Shown here one piece after another: positions 7,149 through 12,804 of a DNA stretch of 12,804 bases (within the stretch, counting starts at the first letter, position 1; each line of letters begins with the position of its first letter). The position numbers and the translations under genes are program-made. This DNA comes from an uncultured Pseudomonadota bacterium (GTDB lineage Bacteria; Desulfobacterota_B; Binatia; UBA9968), in assembly GCA_946478635.1 (NCBI GenBank), contig CAMLCX010000091.1, positions 1 through 12,804 on the forward strand, read 5' to 3'. The notes beneath the pieces were generated by a model. It searched no databases. It saw only the letters and a list, made by a program, of their open reading frames with translations, and was not told the DNA's origin.

Positions 7149-7310
7149 TCAGTTGCCTGCGGGTAGAAAATCCGATTCGGGCTTCGGTGTTGGCTCGGGA
7201 GCCGGCTCCGGGCTTTCCTGCGCTTGGCTGATTCCCATGGTTGCATTCATGACCGGCAGGCCGAGGTTCAGACCAAAAATGAAAGCTGTTAACAGTAGTA
7301 TTTTTTTCAT
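7149..7310 (-). CDS. Small secreted Pro/Glu-rich peptide
   Basis: 53 aa. ATG at 7310 is preceded by GGGAG with seven bases of spacing, a strong ribosome binding site. Residues 1-31 are a signal-peptide-like segment: MKK, hydrophobic ILLLTAFIFGLNLGL, then a possible cleavage site near SQAQ (28-31). The remaining part is short and built on alternating Pro and Glu (ESPEPAPEPTPKPES, 32-46), ending DFLPAGN. It has no cysteine. It lies 44 bases downstream of the lipoprotein gene on the same strand and is probably co-transcribed from the sigma-54-like promoter. The family is not recognised. The Pro-Glu tail suggests an extended, acidic, unfolded exported peptide; function is unknown. Confidence 0.65.
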   Translation of the reverse strand: MKKILLLTAFIFGLNLGLPVMNATMGISQAQESPEPAPEPTPKPESDFLPAGN

Positions 7311-7354
7311 GAAATTACTCCCTTTGGTTTAGAGATAGGGTTTTCGCGTGGAGT

Positions 7355-7492
7355 TTAATCTCCGCCGCCGCCACCGCGAGATTCACCGGACTGTGACGAT
7401 TCGCGACCCCCCTCGCTTACTTCCGGACAACCTGCAAGCGCCAGTAGGCATACGAGCAAAAGGGCGCTGCAGATCGCATTTGCAATTTTCAT
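7355..7492 (-). CDS. Small lipoprotein, first gene of a putative sigma-54 operon
   Basis: 45 aa from the ATG at 7492. AAGGAG lies seven bases upstream; an alternative ATG at 7498 sits too close to that site. The N-terminus MKIANAICSALLLVCLLALAGC has a charged start, a hydrophobic core and a lipobox L19-A20-G21-Cys22, so signal peptidase II processing would leave a 24-residue mature lipopeptide. The mature part is polar, Ser/Glu/Gly-rich and ends in a five-glycine run and Asp. In size it resembles entericidin-class lipoproteins, but no sequence match is evident. It stands divergent from a histidine kinase and sigma-54 activator pair, with a good sigma-54 promoter about 63 bases before its start, implying induced expression. 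The function is unknown. Confidence 0.7.
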   Translation of the reverse strand: MKIANAICSALLLVCLLALAGCPEVSEGGRESSQSGESRGGGGGD

Positions 7493-7554
7493 CGGCATTC
7501 TCCTTTTCGAGTTTGTCGGACGGCTCACTGGAATCGCCCGCGCTTCGTGGTTCC

Positions 7555-7569
7555 GCAATTGCGATGCCA
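7555..7569 (-). promoter_or_regulatory. Sigma-54 (RpoN) promoter, -24/-12 type
   Basis: On the minus strand the sequence is TGGCATCGCAATTGC, against the consensus TGGCAC-N5-TTGC. The invariant GG and GC dinucleotides are present and separated by exactly ten bases. Transcription would start near 7543, giving a leader of about 50 bases before the lipoprotein ATG at 7492. An NtrC-family activator gene lies on the other side of the same intergenic region. Confidence 0.7.
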
Positions 7570-7630
7570 TGAGTGTGGCGCTCGATAACATTTGTAAATC
7601 AATGGAATAGAAAAGCGGCGCCAAGCAGCC

Positions 7631-7643
7631 ATGTTGCAAATTG
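7631..7643 (-). promoter_or_regulatory. Candidate activator site A
   Basis: CAATTTGCAACAT on the minus strand (ATGTTGCAAATTG on the plus strand). It shares 11 of 12 core bases with site C in the opposite orientation. It lies about 90-100 bases upstream of the inferred sigma-54 start, the usual range for an enhancer of an NtrC-type activator. Confidence 0.35.
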
Positions 7644-7711
7644 ACACGAGGATAATTTTTCCGCGGACCCCATTGCTCGATTCTCTAGTAATGTGTGGTG
7701 TTTTGCGGCAT

Positions 7712-7728
7712 CGTTGCAGATCGCAACG
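7712..7728. promoter_or_regulatory. Candidate activator site B, palindrome
   Basis: CGTTGCAGATCGCAACG has perfect 6-base arms CGTTGC/GCAACG around a 5-base centre. The half-site GTTGCAGAT resembles GTTGCAAAT of site A. It lies about 170-185 bases upstream of the inferred sigma-54 start and is also upstream of the kinase gene. Confidence 0.35.
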
Positions 7729-7736
7729 GGCTGCTG

Positions 7737-7750
7737 CAATTTGCTACAAT
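7737..7750 (+). promoter_or_regulatory. Candidate activator site C overlapping an extended -10 box
   Basis: CAATTTGCTACAAT on the plus strand matches the inverse of site A over 11 of 12 bases. Its 3' part TGCTACAAT (7742-7750) also fits an extended -10 element for a housekeeping promoter reading toward the kinase at 7846, although no good -35 is present. If both readings hold, regulator binding here would repress kinase-regulator expression while activating the divergent operon. Confidence 0.3.
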
Positions 7751-7845
7751 ATGAAGGCTACGGAGCCTGGCTCGTATTTATCTAAGACGGGAGCGGACCG
7801 TCCGGCTGCACGGCGATCGAGGGCAAGTTAGGACAAAAGCTCAAC

Positions 7846-9387
7846 ATGAAACTCGGGACGAAGCTCATTCTTTTTTTGGTGGCTACGCTGGTCGTTACCA
7901 TGCTCGGCCACGGCTATCTCAGCATACAGCAGGACAGAGAAAACATTTTGCGTGAGATGCGGGTTGGGATGATGGGACTTAGCCGCTCGATCCAGGCAGC
8001 TTTGCGGTACATGTACGGCGATGCGGGAGATGTTCAGGCAACGCAAAATTTTATCGACAGCGTGGCCCGGCAGGGCAACATTCATGGGGTGGTCGTTTAT
8101 AATCGTTCCGCCGAGCCGATTGTGACGTCGGTTTCTCTTACCGACACCAGGGATTATCCCAATCTTGATCCCGCACCGGTGCTGAAAATCGATCCTCGTG
8201 CGGTCCTGGCAAGCGGCAAGGGGATCGAAGGTTATCTCGAAAGCCCCGCGCACCCCATCTATTTTCGTATCGAGCCGGTTATCGATAGCGCCGGTCAGGT
8301 CAAAGGCGCCTTTGTACTCGGGCGTCGCGGCATCGGCTACTATCTGACGCTACAAGCGCGGCAGAACCGGATTATTCTGACAACCTTCGTCCTCATCGCC
8401 TTACTTACAACCGTCATCCTGATTCTGGTCAGTCGCAACGTATCGCGTCCGATTCAACAATTGATTCAAAGTATTCGCACCATCGGCGAGGGACACTGGG
8501 AAAAACGCATTGAAATTCGCGGCCAGAATGAAATTAGTTCCCTCGCCGAGGAATTCAATCAAATGTGCGAAAGACTCGCGGAACTGTATGGACGCCTTAT
8601 GAAGGAGCAACAGGATCGTTTGAATTTGGAAAGAGGCCTGCGTCAATCGGATAAACTCGCCTCCGTCGGTCAACTCGCGGCGGGTCTGGCTCACGAAATC
8701 GGCACACCGCTCAATATCATCGGCGGGCGCGCCGACTTTCTCCTGCGCCGCCCGCGCAGCGCGGAAGAGATCGACGACAATTTGCAAATTATCCGTTCGC
8801 AGATCGATCGCATCGCCGGGATCGTCCGTCAATTGCTGGAATTCTCCCGGCGCAAGGAGCCGTCGTTCCGTAATATGGACCTGGCGCTTTTGTTCGAAAA
8901 AGTGGCCGGACTTCTCCAGCACAAGATCGTCGATAAAGACATCACGTTGGATATTCGCCTCGCCGACGATCTTCCTTCTATTCAGGCGGACCCCGACCAG
9001 CTGCAGCAAGTGTTTATCAACCTGTTCTTGAATTCGCTCCATGCATTGAAACCCGGTGGCACGATCAAGATCCGCGCCGGCACCGTTGGCGATTCCAATA
9101 CGAACGGAAGCCGCACCGCTGGCGAGGACAGGCTGGTCATAGAGTTCGAAGATGATGGCGCAGGCATTCCCGTGGAGCATATCAGTCAGGTGTTCGATCC
9201 TTTCTTCACGACCAAGGACGTGGGCGAGGGCACCGGACTGGGTTTATCGGTGAGTTACGGTATCATCAAAGATCACGGCGGTGAGATTCGGGTGGAGAGC
9301 CAGCCCGGGCAATTCACCAGGTTCACGATTTCTTTACCCAGGCAAAATAACCAGACGACCTCGTTCGTCCAGGCGGACCTTCAATGA
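7846..9387 (+). CDS. Membrane sensor histidine kinase, NtrB/ZraS-like
   Basis: 513 aa. Helix 1 is residues 7-26; an extracytoplasmic sensor of about 145 residues follows (27-173, with VVVYNRSAEPIV at 82-93 suggesting a Cache/PAS-like fold); helix 2 is 175-196. A HAMP linker (197-250, SRPIQQL), a dimerisation helix with phospho-acceptor His283 in LAHEIGTPLN, and a HATPase_c domain follow: N-box Asn396 (INLFLNSLHA), G1 DDGAGIP (436-442), F-box DPFFTTK, G2 GTGLGLS (462-468). All catalytic boxes are intact. It should autophosphorylate in response to a periplasmic or membrane signal and pass phosphate to the response regulator, whose ATG overlaps its stop. The ligand is unknown. AGGA 12 bases before the ATG is a weak ribosome binding site. 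Confidence 0.95.
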   Translation: MKLGTKLILFLVATLVVTMLGHGYLSIQQDRENILREMRVGMMGLSRSIQAALRYMYGDAGDVQATQNFIDSVARQGNIHGVVVYNRSAEPIVTSVSLTDTRDYPNLDPAPVLKIDPRAVLASGKGIEGYLESPAHPIYFRIEPVIDSAGQVKGAFVLGRRGIGYYLTLQARQNRIILTTFVLIALLTTVILILVSRNVSRPIQQLIQSIRTIGEGHWEKRIEIRGQNEISSLAEEFNQMCERLAELYGRLMKEQQDRLNLERGLRQSDKLASVGQLAAGLAHEIGTPLNIIGGRADFLLRRPRSAEEIDDNLQIIRSQIDRIAGIVRQLLEFSRRKEPSFRNMDLALLFEKVAGLLQHKIVDKDITLDIRLADDLPSIQADPDQLQQVFINLFLNSLHALKPGGTIKIRAGTVGDSNTNGSRTAGEDRLVIEFEDDGAGIPVEHISQVFDPFFTTKDVGEGTGLGLSVSYGIIKDHGGEIRVESQPGQFTRFTISLPRQNNQTTSFVQADLQ

Positions 9388-10772
9388 GCTCGACGACGGC
9401 AAAGACCAACACTGCAGCGCCACGTATTCTGGTCGTCGATGACGATCGGGCGATGTGCCAATTGCTTTTCGACCTGCTGCTGGAGGATGGCTATGTGGCG
9501 GAAATGGCGTACGACGCCGAATCGGCGATTGAAAAGCAGCGAAACAGCCGTTTCGATTTGATCATCACCGACCTCATGATGCCGAAAATGAAGGGCATTG
9601 AACTGGTGCGTCGTCTGCGGGAGATCAATGGCAGCGCCGCGGTCCTTCTGATCACGGCCTTCGGCACCATCGAGAGCGCGGTGGAAGCGATGCGCGCGGG
9701 CGCGTATCACTACGTGACCAAGCCGTTTCACAACGACGAGATCCTCATTCACGTCAAACGAGCGCTGGAGCAGCAACATCTACAGAAAGAACTCAAGCGA
9801 CTTCGCACCGAAGTGCAGGCGCGCGATCGATTCCAAAACATTATCGGCCAAAGCGAGACCATGCAGAAAGTGCTGGAGACTGTCGCGCAAGTCAGCGATC
9901 TGCCGGCCAACCTGTTGATCGAGGGCGAGAGCGGCACCGGCAAGGAAATCATCGCCCGCGCGATTCACTTTAACAGCTCGCGAGCGAGCGGTCCGTTTGT
10001 GCCGGTCAACTGCGCCGCGATTCCCGAAACGCTTTTGGAAAGCGAGCTATTCGGCTATGTGCGCGGCGCTTTCACCGACGCCCGGAAAGACCGCCGGGGT
10101 CTTTTTCAGGAAGCGAGCGGGGGTGTGCTCTTCCTGGACGAGATCAGTGAAATCCAGCCTCTGTTGCAGGCAAAATTGTTGCGTGTTTTGGAAGACAAGG
10201 AGATTCGTCCTCTGGGCTCGAATCTAAGCGAAAAAGTCGATGCGCGGGTGATTTCCGCGGGCAACCGAAACCTCGAGGAGCAGGTGCGCGCCGGTCGGTT
10301 TCGCCAGGACTTGTACTACCGGCTGAACGTCATTCGCATCGAGCTGCCGCCGCTGCGCCAGCGCCGGGAAGACATACCGCTTTTGGTCAATCATTTCATC
10401 GCGAAATTTGCTGAAAGCGGGAAGCGCATGGTGGACGGCATTCAACCGGATGCCCTGGCCGCGCTTCAAGGTTATGACTGGCCGGGCAACATCCGCGAGC
10501 TGGAACACACCATCGAGCGCGCCGTCCTGCTCGGCAAAGGCGCGATGATCACGCTTGAAGATCTGCCGCCGGATTTGATTAGCCGCGGCGAATCCGCGTT
10601 GGTGGTCGTGCAAGCGCTGGCCAAGCATCTGACCCTGCGCGATCTGGAGCGGGATTACATCGCCAGGGTCTTGGAAAACACCCAGGGAAACAAGACGGAA
10701 GCCGCTCGAATCCTCGGATTCGATCGCACGACGCTTTATCGAAAGCTTGAGGAATACAAGTTCAAGGACTGA
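9384..10772 (+). CDS. NtrC-family sigma-54-dependent response regulator
   Basis: 462 aa. The receiver domain (about 13-125) has the acidic pocket Asp19-Asp21, phospho-acceptor Asp63 (LIITDLMMP), Thr91 and Lys113. The AAA+ sigma-54 interaction domain (about 150-380) has Walker A GESGTGKE (181-188), the sigma-54-contacting loop GAFTDA (228-233), Walker B GGVLFLDEIS (246-255) and the arginine region GRFRQDLYYRLNV (304-316). The C-terminal Fis-type helix-turn-helix is at about 425-459 (GNKTEAARILGFDRTTLYRKLEEY). All parts needed to open sigma-54 promoters are intact. ATGA overlap with the kinase gene implies translational coupling. The likely target is the sigma-54-like promoter at 7555-7569. Confidence 0.96.
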   Translation: MSSTTAKTNTAAPRILVVDDDRAMCQLLFDLLLEDGYVAEMAYDAESAIEKQRNSRFDLIITDLMMPKMKGIELVRRLREINGSAAVLLITAFGTIESAVEAMRAGAYHYVTKPFHNDEILIHVKRALEQQHLQKELKRLRTEVQARDRFQNIIGQSETMQKVLETVAQVSDLPANLLIEGESGTGKEIIARAIHFNSSRASGPFVPVNCAAIPETLLESELFGYVRGAFTDARKDRRGLFQEASGGVLFLDEISEIQPLLQAKLLRVLEDKEIRPLGSNLSEKVDARVISAGNRNLEEQVRAGRFRQDLYYRLNVIRIELPPLRQRREDIPLLVNHFIAKFAESGKRMVDGIQPDALAALQGYDWPGNIRELEHTIERAVLLGKGAMITLEDLPPDLISRGESALVVVQALAKHLTLRDLERDYIARVLENTQGNKTEAARILGFDRTTLYRKLEEYKFKD

Positions 10773-10882
10773 TCATCTCCGCGACGCGCGGATGCGACCG
10801 GCTGTTGGCGCTCAAAGGCGGCGGGAAAACTGACGTTGATGCCGGGCCTTCTATGGAGCGTTCCCGGTGAGCTGAATCACCC

Positions 10883-11644
10883 CTAACGAATCCCTTTCCG
10901 ATCCAGAAAGGCTTTGAAACCCTCGCGCGGCGAGTTGGCTTTGAGCTTGTTCTTGCGCGCGTTCTGTTCCGCGTCGAAACGCTCGCGCCAGCCGAGGCCG
11001 ACGTCGTCGTTGAGCAGCCGTTTGATGCCCTGCACCATGCGCGGATCGTTCTCGCTGATCTGTTTGGCCATCGCAATCGACGCCGCGCGCAGCTCGGCGC
11101 ATGGCACGACCTGATTGAGCAGGCCGATGCGCTCGGCTTCCTCCGCTTTGACCGGCCGTCCCGTGTAAAGCAGCTCCTTGGCCTTGGGCATGCCGACGAC
11201 CAGCGGCAAAGACCAGGTCGAATTCGCCCGCCCATACTTGGCGGCCAGAAATTGAATCTCGGCGTGCTCGCAACCGATACGAATGTCGAGCATGGTTGTG
11301 AGCTGCGCGCCGGCGCCGTAAGCAAGGCCGTTGATGGCGCCGATGATCGGTTTCGTGAAGGTCGCCAAGTGCCAGTTCGCTTCGCGCCGGACGTCTGTGC
11401 GCGCGGCCATTTCCTCCGGAGTCGATTTCACCATCTGCATGATGTCGCCGCCGGCGGAAAAAGCGCGCGGCCCCGCGCCGGTGAGGATCACGACGCGAAC
11501 GTCGTCGTCGCCTTCGATTTTTGTCAGCTCCTCGTCGAGCTCGCAGGCGAGCTCATAGCTAAGAGCGTTCAGTTTCTCCGGGCGATTCATGGTGATGATC
11601 GCGACCTTTTCAATCCGTTCGGCAAGAATGTTCTGATAGCTCAT
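10883..11644 (-). CDS. Crotonase-superfamily protein (enoyl-CoA hydratase/isomerase-like)
   Basis: 253 aa, normal for the family. The CoA/oxyanion-hole segments are AFSAGGDI (61-68) and INGLAYGAGAQLT (104-116), with DIRIG after them. The two glutamates of enoyl-CoA hydratases appear absent: the position after GAGA is Gln114, and the position in the LAAKYG segment is Ala134. Hydration of enoyl-CoA by the classical mechanism is therefore unlikely; an isomerase, hydrolase, lyase or other acyl-CoA reaction is possible. AGGAG at 11651-11655 supports the start at 11644 over 11662. It is convergent with the response regulator and separated from the next minus-strand gene by 590 bases of repeats, so it is probably transcribed alone. 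Confidence 0.92.
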   Translation of the reverse strand: MSYQNILAERIEKVAIITMNRPEKLNALSYELACELDEELTKIEGDDDVRVVILTGAGPRAFSAGGDIMQMVKSTPEEMAARTDVRREANWHLATFTKPIIGAINGLAYGAGAQLTTMLDIRIGCEHAEIQFLAAKYGRANSTWSLPLVVGMPKAKELLYTGRPVKAEEAERIGLLNQVVPCAELRAASIAMAKQISENDPRMVQGIKRLLNDDVGLGWRERFDAEQNARKNKLKANSPREGFKAFLDRKGIR

Positions 11645-11650
11645 CGGGGA

Positions 11651-11655
11651 CTCCT
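11651..11655 (-). promoter_or_regulatory. Ribosome binding site deciding the crotonase start
   Basis: AGGAG on the minus strand, six bases before the ATG at 11644. The in-frame ATG at 11662 lies upstream of this site and has none of its own. Confidence 0.65.
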
Positions 11656-11775
11656 CATTCAACGCGCATTACAACAGAAAGGCGATAGGGGAGCAACTGA
11701 AAGGATCAAAGCCGAGATCAAGACAGCGAATTTAACCGCAGCGAACCCGAGGCGGCCGCCTCTCCACAAAGAGTT

Positions 11776-11803
11776 TTTCACCGCAGAGGCGCCGAGCTCG
11801 CAG
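11776..11803 (+). repeat. Dispersed CGCAGAG-type intergenic repeat
   Basis: TTTCACCGCAGAGGCGCCGA and following bases. A related copy in reverse orientation is at 12125-12154, where the minus strand reads TTCACCGCGGAGGCGCGGAG. Confidence 0.55.
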
Positions 11804-11865
11804 CGCGGCGAAGCCGCAACCGAAAGAAGAATGGGAATGTCTCGGGCAAAGCTCGCAAAGCATGT

Positions 11866-11888
11866 CCTGAGCAGCAAGGTCGAAGGGT
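11866..11888 (+). repeat. CCTGAGC...GTCGAAGG dispersed repeat
   Basis: CCTGAGCAGCAAGGTCGAAGG is a longer-spaced variant of the element inside the MITE-like sequence at 5527-5546. This motif is common as a dispersed intergenic repeat in proteobacteria. Confidence 0.5.
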
Positions 11889-11903
11889 TCGCCAAGTTTC
11901 GAA

Positions 11904-11952
11904 AAATCCCCCTCTTTCCCCCTTTGTCACAAAGGGGGATGAAGGGGGATTT
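11904..11952. repeat. Nested palindrome of AAATCCCCC type
   Basis: The outer arms AAATCCCCC (11904-11912) and GGGGGATTT (11944-11952) enclose inner arms CCCCTTTG and CAAAGGGG around a three-base loop (11927-11929). The element is nearly a continuous hairpin. It is a well-known class of dispersed intergenic palindrome and is GC-rich without a T-run. Confidence 0.65.
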
Positions 11953-11960
11953 CTGGGTTG

Positions 11961-11990
11961 CTTTGCGCCCGTGGCGTACTTGGCGCGAGA
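11961..11990 (-). repeat. Dispersed CGCAAAG-type intergenic repeat, reverse copy
   Basis: Read on the minus strand it has TCTCGCGCCAAGTACGCCAC and then GGGCGCAAAG, matching the unit structure of the copy at 6881-6910. Confidence 0.45.
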
Positions 11991-12124
11991 AGATCTTGGA
12001 TATCTTGGATTTCTGATTATTATGCGGACAAACTCATGAAATTGGCATGAAATTTCATCGCAGCTTGCGAACAATTTCGACTATTGCAGTGCAGAGTTCG
12101 GAAAAGTTTTACACGAAACTTTTT

Positions 12125-12154
12125 CCTCGGCGTACTCCGCGCCTCCGCGGTGAA
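12125..12154 (-). repeat. Dispersed CGCAGAG-type intergenic repeat, reverse copy
   Basis: The minus strand reads TTCACCGCGGAGGCGCGGAG followed by TACGCCGAGG, matching the copy at 11776-11803 in its first 20 bases with few differences. Confidence 0.5.
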
Positions 12155-12200
12155 TGTCTTTCCGGACCGATAGTGACCCGCGATTCGGCATTGAGAAACC

Positions 12201-12228
12201 CGAGACGCGAGACCCGCAACGCGAGACT
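12201..12228 (+). repeat. GAGACGCGAGAC short repeat run
   Basis: CGAGACGCGAGACCCGCAAC and then GCGAGAC: three near-copies of a GCGAGAC unit just downstream of the citryl-CoA-lyase-like stop codon. Confidence 0.4.
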
Positions 12229-12232
12229 GGGT

Positions 12233-12804
12233 CTAGCTTCGCACCGGTTCATACACCAGCGCCTGCTTGATGGCGGCGTCGATCTGCGGCGCCATGGGGT
12301 TTTTGATCTCTTCGGCGATGTGGCCGATGGCGCCGAGGGTTCGGCCGATCAAGGCAAAAGCTTTGGTGATCTGCCACGGGTAACCCATGTCGAGGGCGAT
12401 GGCGCCGATGGCGCCGGTCACGTTGACAGGAATCAAGCGCTTGCGCCGCTCGGTGGCGACTTTTGAAAGCGCCTGCAGCAGCTCGCAATATTGGCCGTAG
12501 ACTCCGGTTTCCTTGGCGATGCCGAAAAGCGTATCGGCGCGCGGATCGCCTTCGGCATGGGTGCGATGGCCGATGCCGGGCATGCGTTGTTTTCGTTTGT
12601 CGTAATCGTCGACGATGGATGCCGCGGTGGCGTTGAAATCGGGCTTCTGCGTGTCGCGAGGAAGCGCCTCGATCAACATCTTTGCCGACCATTCCGACGA
12701 GCCGAGGTGGACGCTGCCGGCGCCGCACAGCGCGGCCGCCACCGCGGCCTGCATCGCTTCGGGAGCGCAATGATAAATCAGGCGCGCCGCGACCACATGG
12801 GAGA
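12233..12804 (-). CDS. Citryl-CoA lyase / citrate synthase-family protein, N-terminal part outside window
   Basis: 190 C-terminal codons are visible; the frame is open to the window edge, so the true start lies beyond 12804. Counted from the GTG at 12796, residues 20-35 (AAALCGAGSVHLGSSE) contain the first conserved His region, residues 73-86 (PGIGHRTHAEGDPR) match the citrate synthase PGxGH...DPRA box with its catalytic His, and residues 147-163 (FALIGRTLGAIGHIAEE) match the C-terminal R-x-x-G-xx-xH-xxEE segment. The family joins or cleaves citrate/citryl-CoA or methylcitrate-type C-C bonds. The GRTLG form, rather than the usual citrate synthase Asp-containing RPVGLSAH segment, favours the citryl-CoA-lyase-like subgroup. 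The substrate is not determined. The internal GTG at 12796 is probably not a start. Confidence 0.85.
   Translation of the reverse strand, partial: SHVVAARLIYHCAPEAMQAAVAAALCGAGSVHLGSSEWSAKMLIEALPRDTQKPDFNATAASIVDDYDKRKQRMPGIGHRTHAEGDPRADTLFGIAKETGVYGQYCELLQALSKVATERRKRLIPVNVTGAIGAIALDMGYPWQITKAFALIGRTLGAIGHIAEEIKNPMAPQIDAAIKQALVYEPVRS

Larger units (their letters stand above)
11645..12232. other. Gene-free repeat cluster
   Basis: 588 bases between two minus-strand metabolic genes without a credible gene on either strand. At least five dispersed repeat types are packed here: CGCAGAG-type (11776-11803), CCTGAGC/GTCGAAGG-type (11866-11888), the nested palindrome at 11904-11952, a CGCAAAG-type run (11961-11990), a second CGCAGAG-type run in the opposite direction (12125-12154) and a GAGACGCGAGAC run (12201-12228). 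Confidence 0.6.

Noticed and set aside
6929..7246. 105-codon minus-strand frame across the hairpin and the 53-aa gene
   Set aside because: Out of frame with the better-supported secreted peptide gene, with Arg-rich composition and no start signal.
7576..7600. TGGCGC-containing plus-strand sequence as a second sigma-54 promoter toward the kinase
   Set aside because: No GC dinucleotide at the required ten-base spacing from GG.
10778..10792. TCCGCG-ACG-CGCGGA hairpin just after the response regulator stop as a terminator
   Set aside because: Only six pairs, a three-base loop and no T-run; too weak to call.
11252..12016. 254-codon plus-strand open frame spanning the crotonase 5' half and the repeat cluster
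   Set aside because: Its first half is antisense to conserved crotonase residues and its second half translates dispersed repeats.

Overview
The window looks like one stretch of a GC-rich (near 60% by eye), uncultured-type proteobacterial or Binatota/Desulfobacterota-like chromosome. That placement is an inference from content: an orphan NMT1-type binding protein, a luciferase-like oxidoreductase, a crotonase, a citrate-synthase-family lyase and an NtrC-type two-component pair, all separated by many dispersed intergenic repeats. No rRNA, tRNA, CRISPR array or complete transposon was seen.

Layout. Positions 1-156 hold only dispersed repeats. Positions 157-2196 (-) encode a Wzz/GumC-type polysaccharide co-polymerase whose cytoplasmic C-terminus carries an extra domain that reads as a degenerate tyrosine-recombinase catalytic fold. 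Between it and an LLM-class oxidoreductase (2469-3344, -) lies a 51-codon ORF on the + strand that resembles an isolated NusG/RfaH KOW domain. A duplicated repeat block (3391-3580) precedes an ABC exporter (3674-5494, +). A 150-bp MITE-like element (5494-5643) and a nonamer tandem repeat (5735-5779) then lead to an orphan NMT1-like binding protein (5824-6804, +).

The most coherent unit is 7069-10772. Two tiny exported products lie on the minus strand: a 45-aa lipoprotein (7355-7492) and a 53-aa Pro/Glu-rich secreted peptide (7149-7310). They are preceded by a near-consensus sigma-54 promoter (7555-7569, -) and followed by a 13-bp hairpin (7069-7101). Divergent from them is a two-component pair: a membrane histidine kinase (7846-9387) and an NtrC-family sigma-54 activator (9384-10772) that overlaps it by ATGA. 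Related 12-nt motifs sit about 90-210 bp upstream of the expected sigma-54 transcription start, where activator sites would be expected. The layout resembles zraP/zraSR, but the small proteins are not recognisable ZraP. The working inference is an envelope-signal circuit in which the kinase/regulator pair switches on the two small exported proteins.

The right end has a crotonase lacking both catalytic glutamates of enoyl-CoA hydratases (10883-11644, -), a 590-bp gene-free repeat cluster (11645-12232), and the C-terminal part of a citryl-CoA-lyase/citrate-synthase-family protein cut by the window edge (12233-12804, -).
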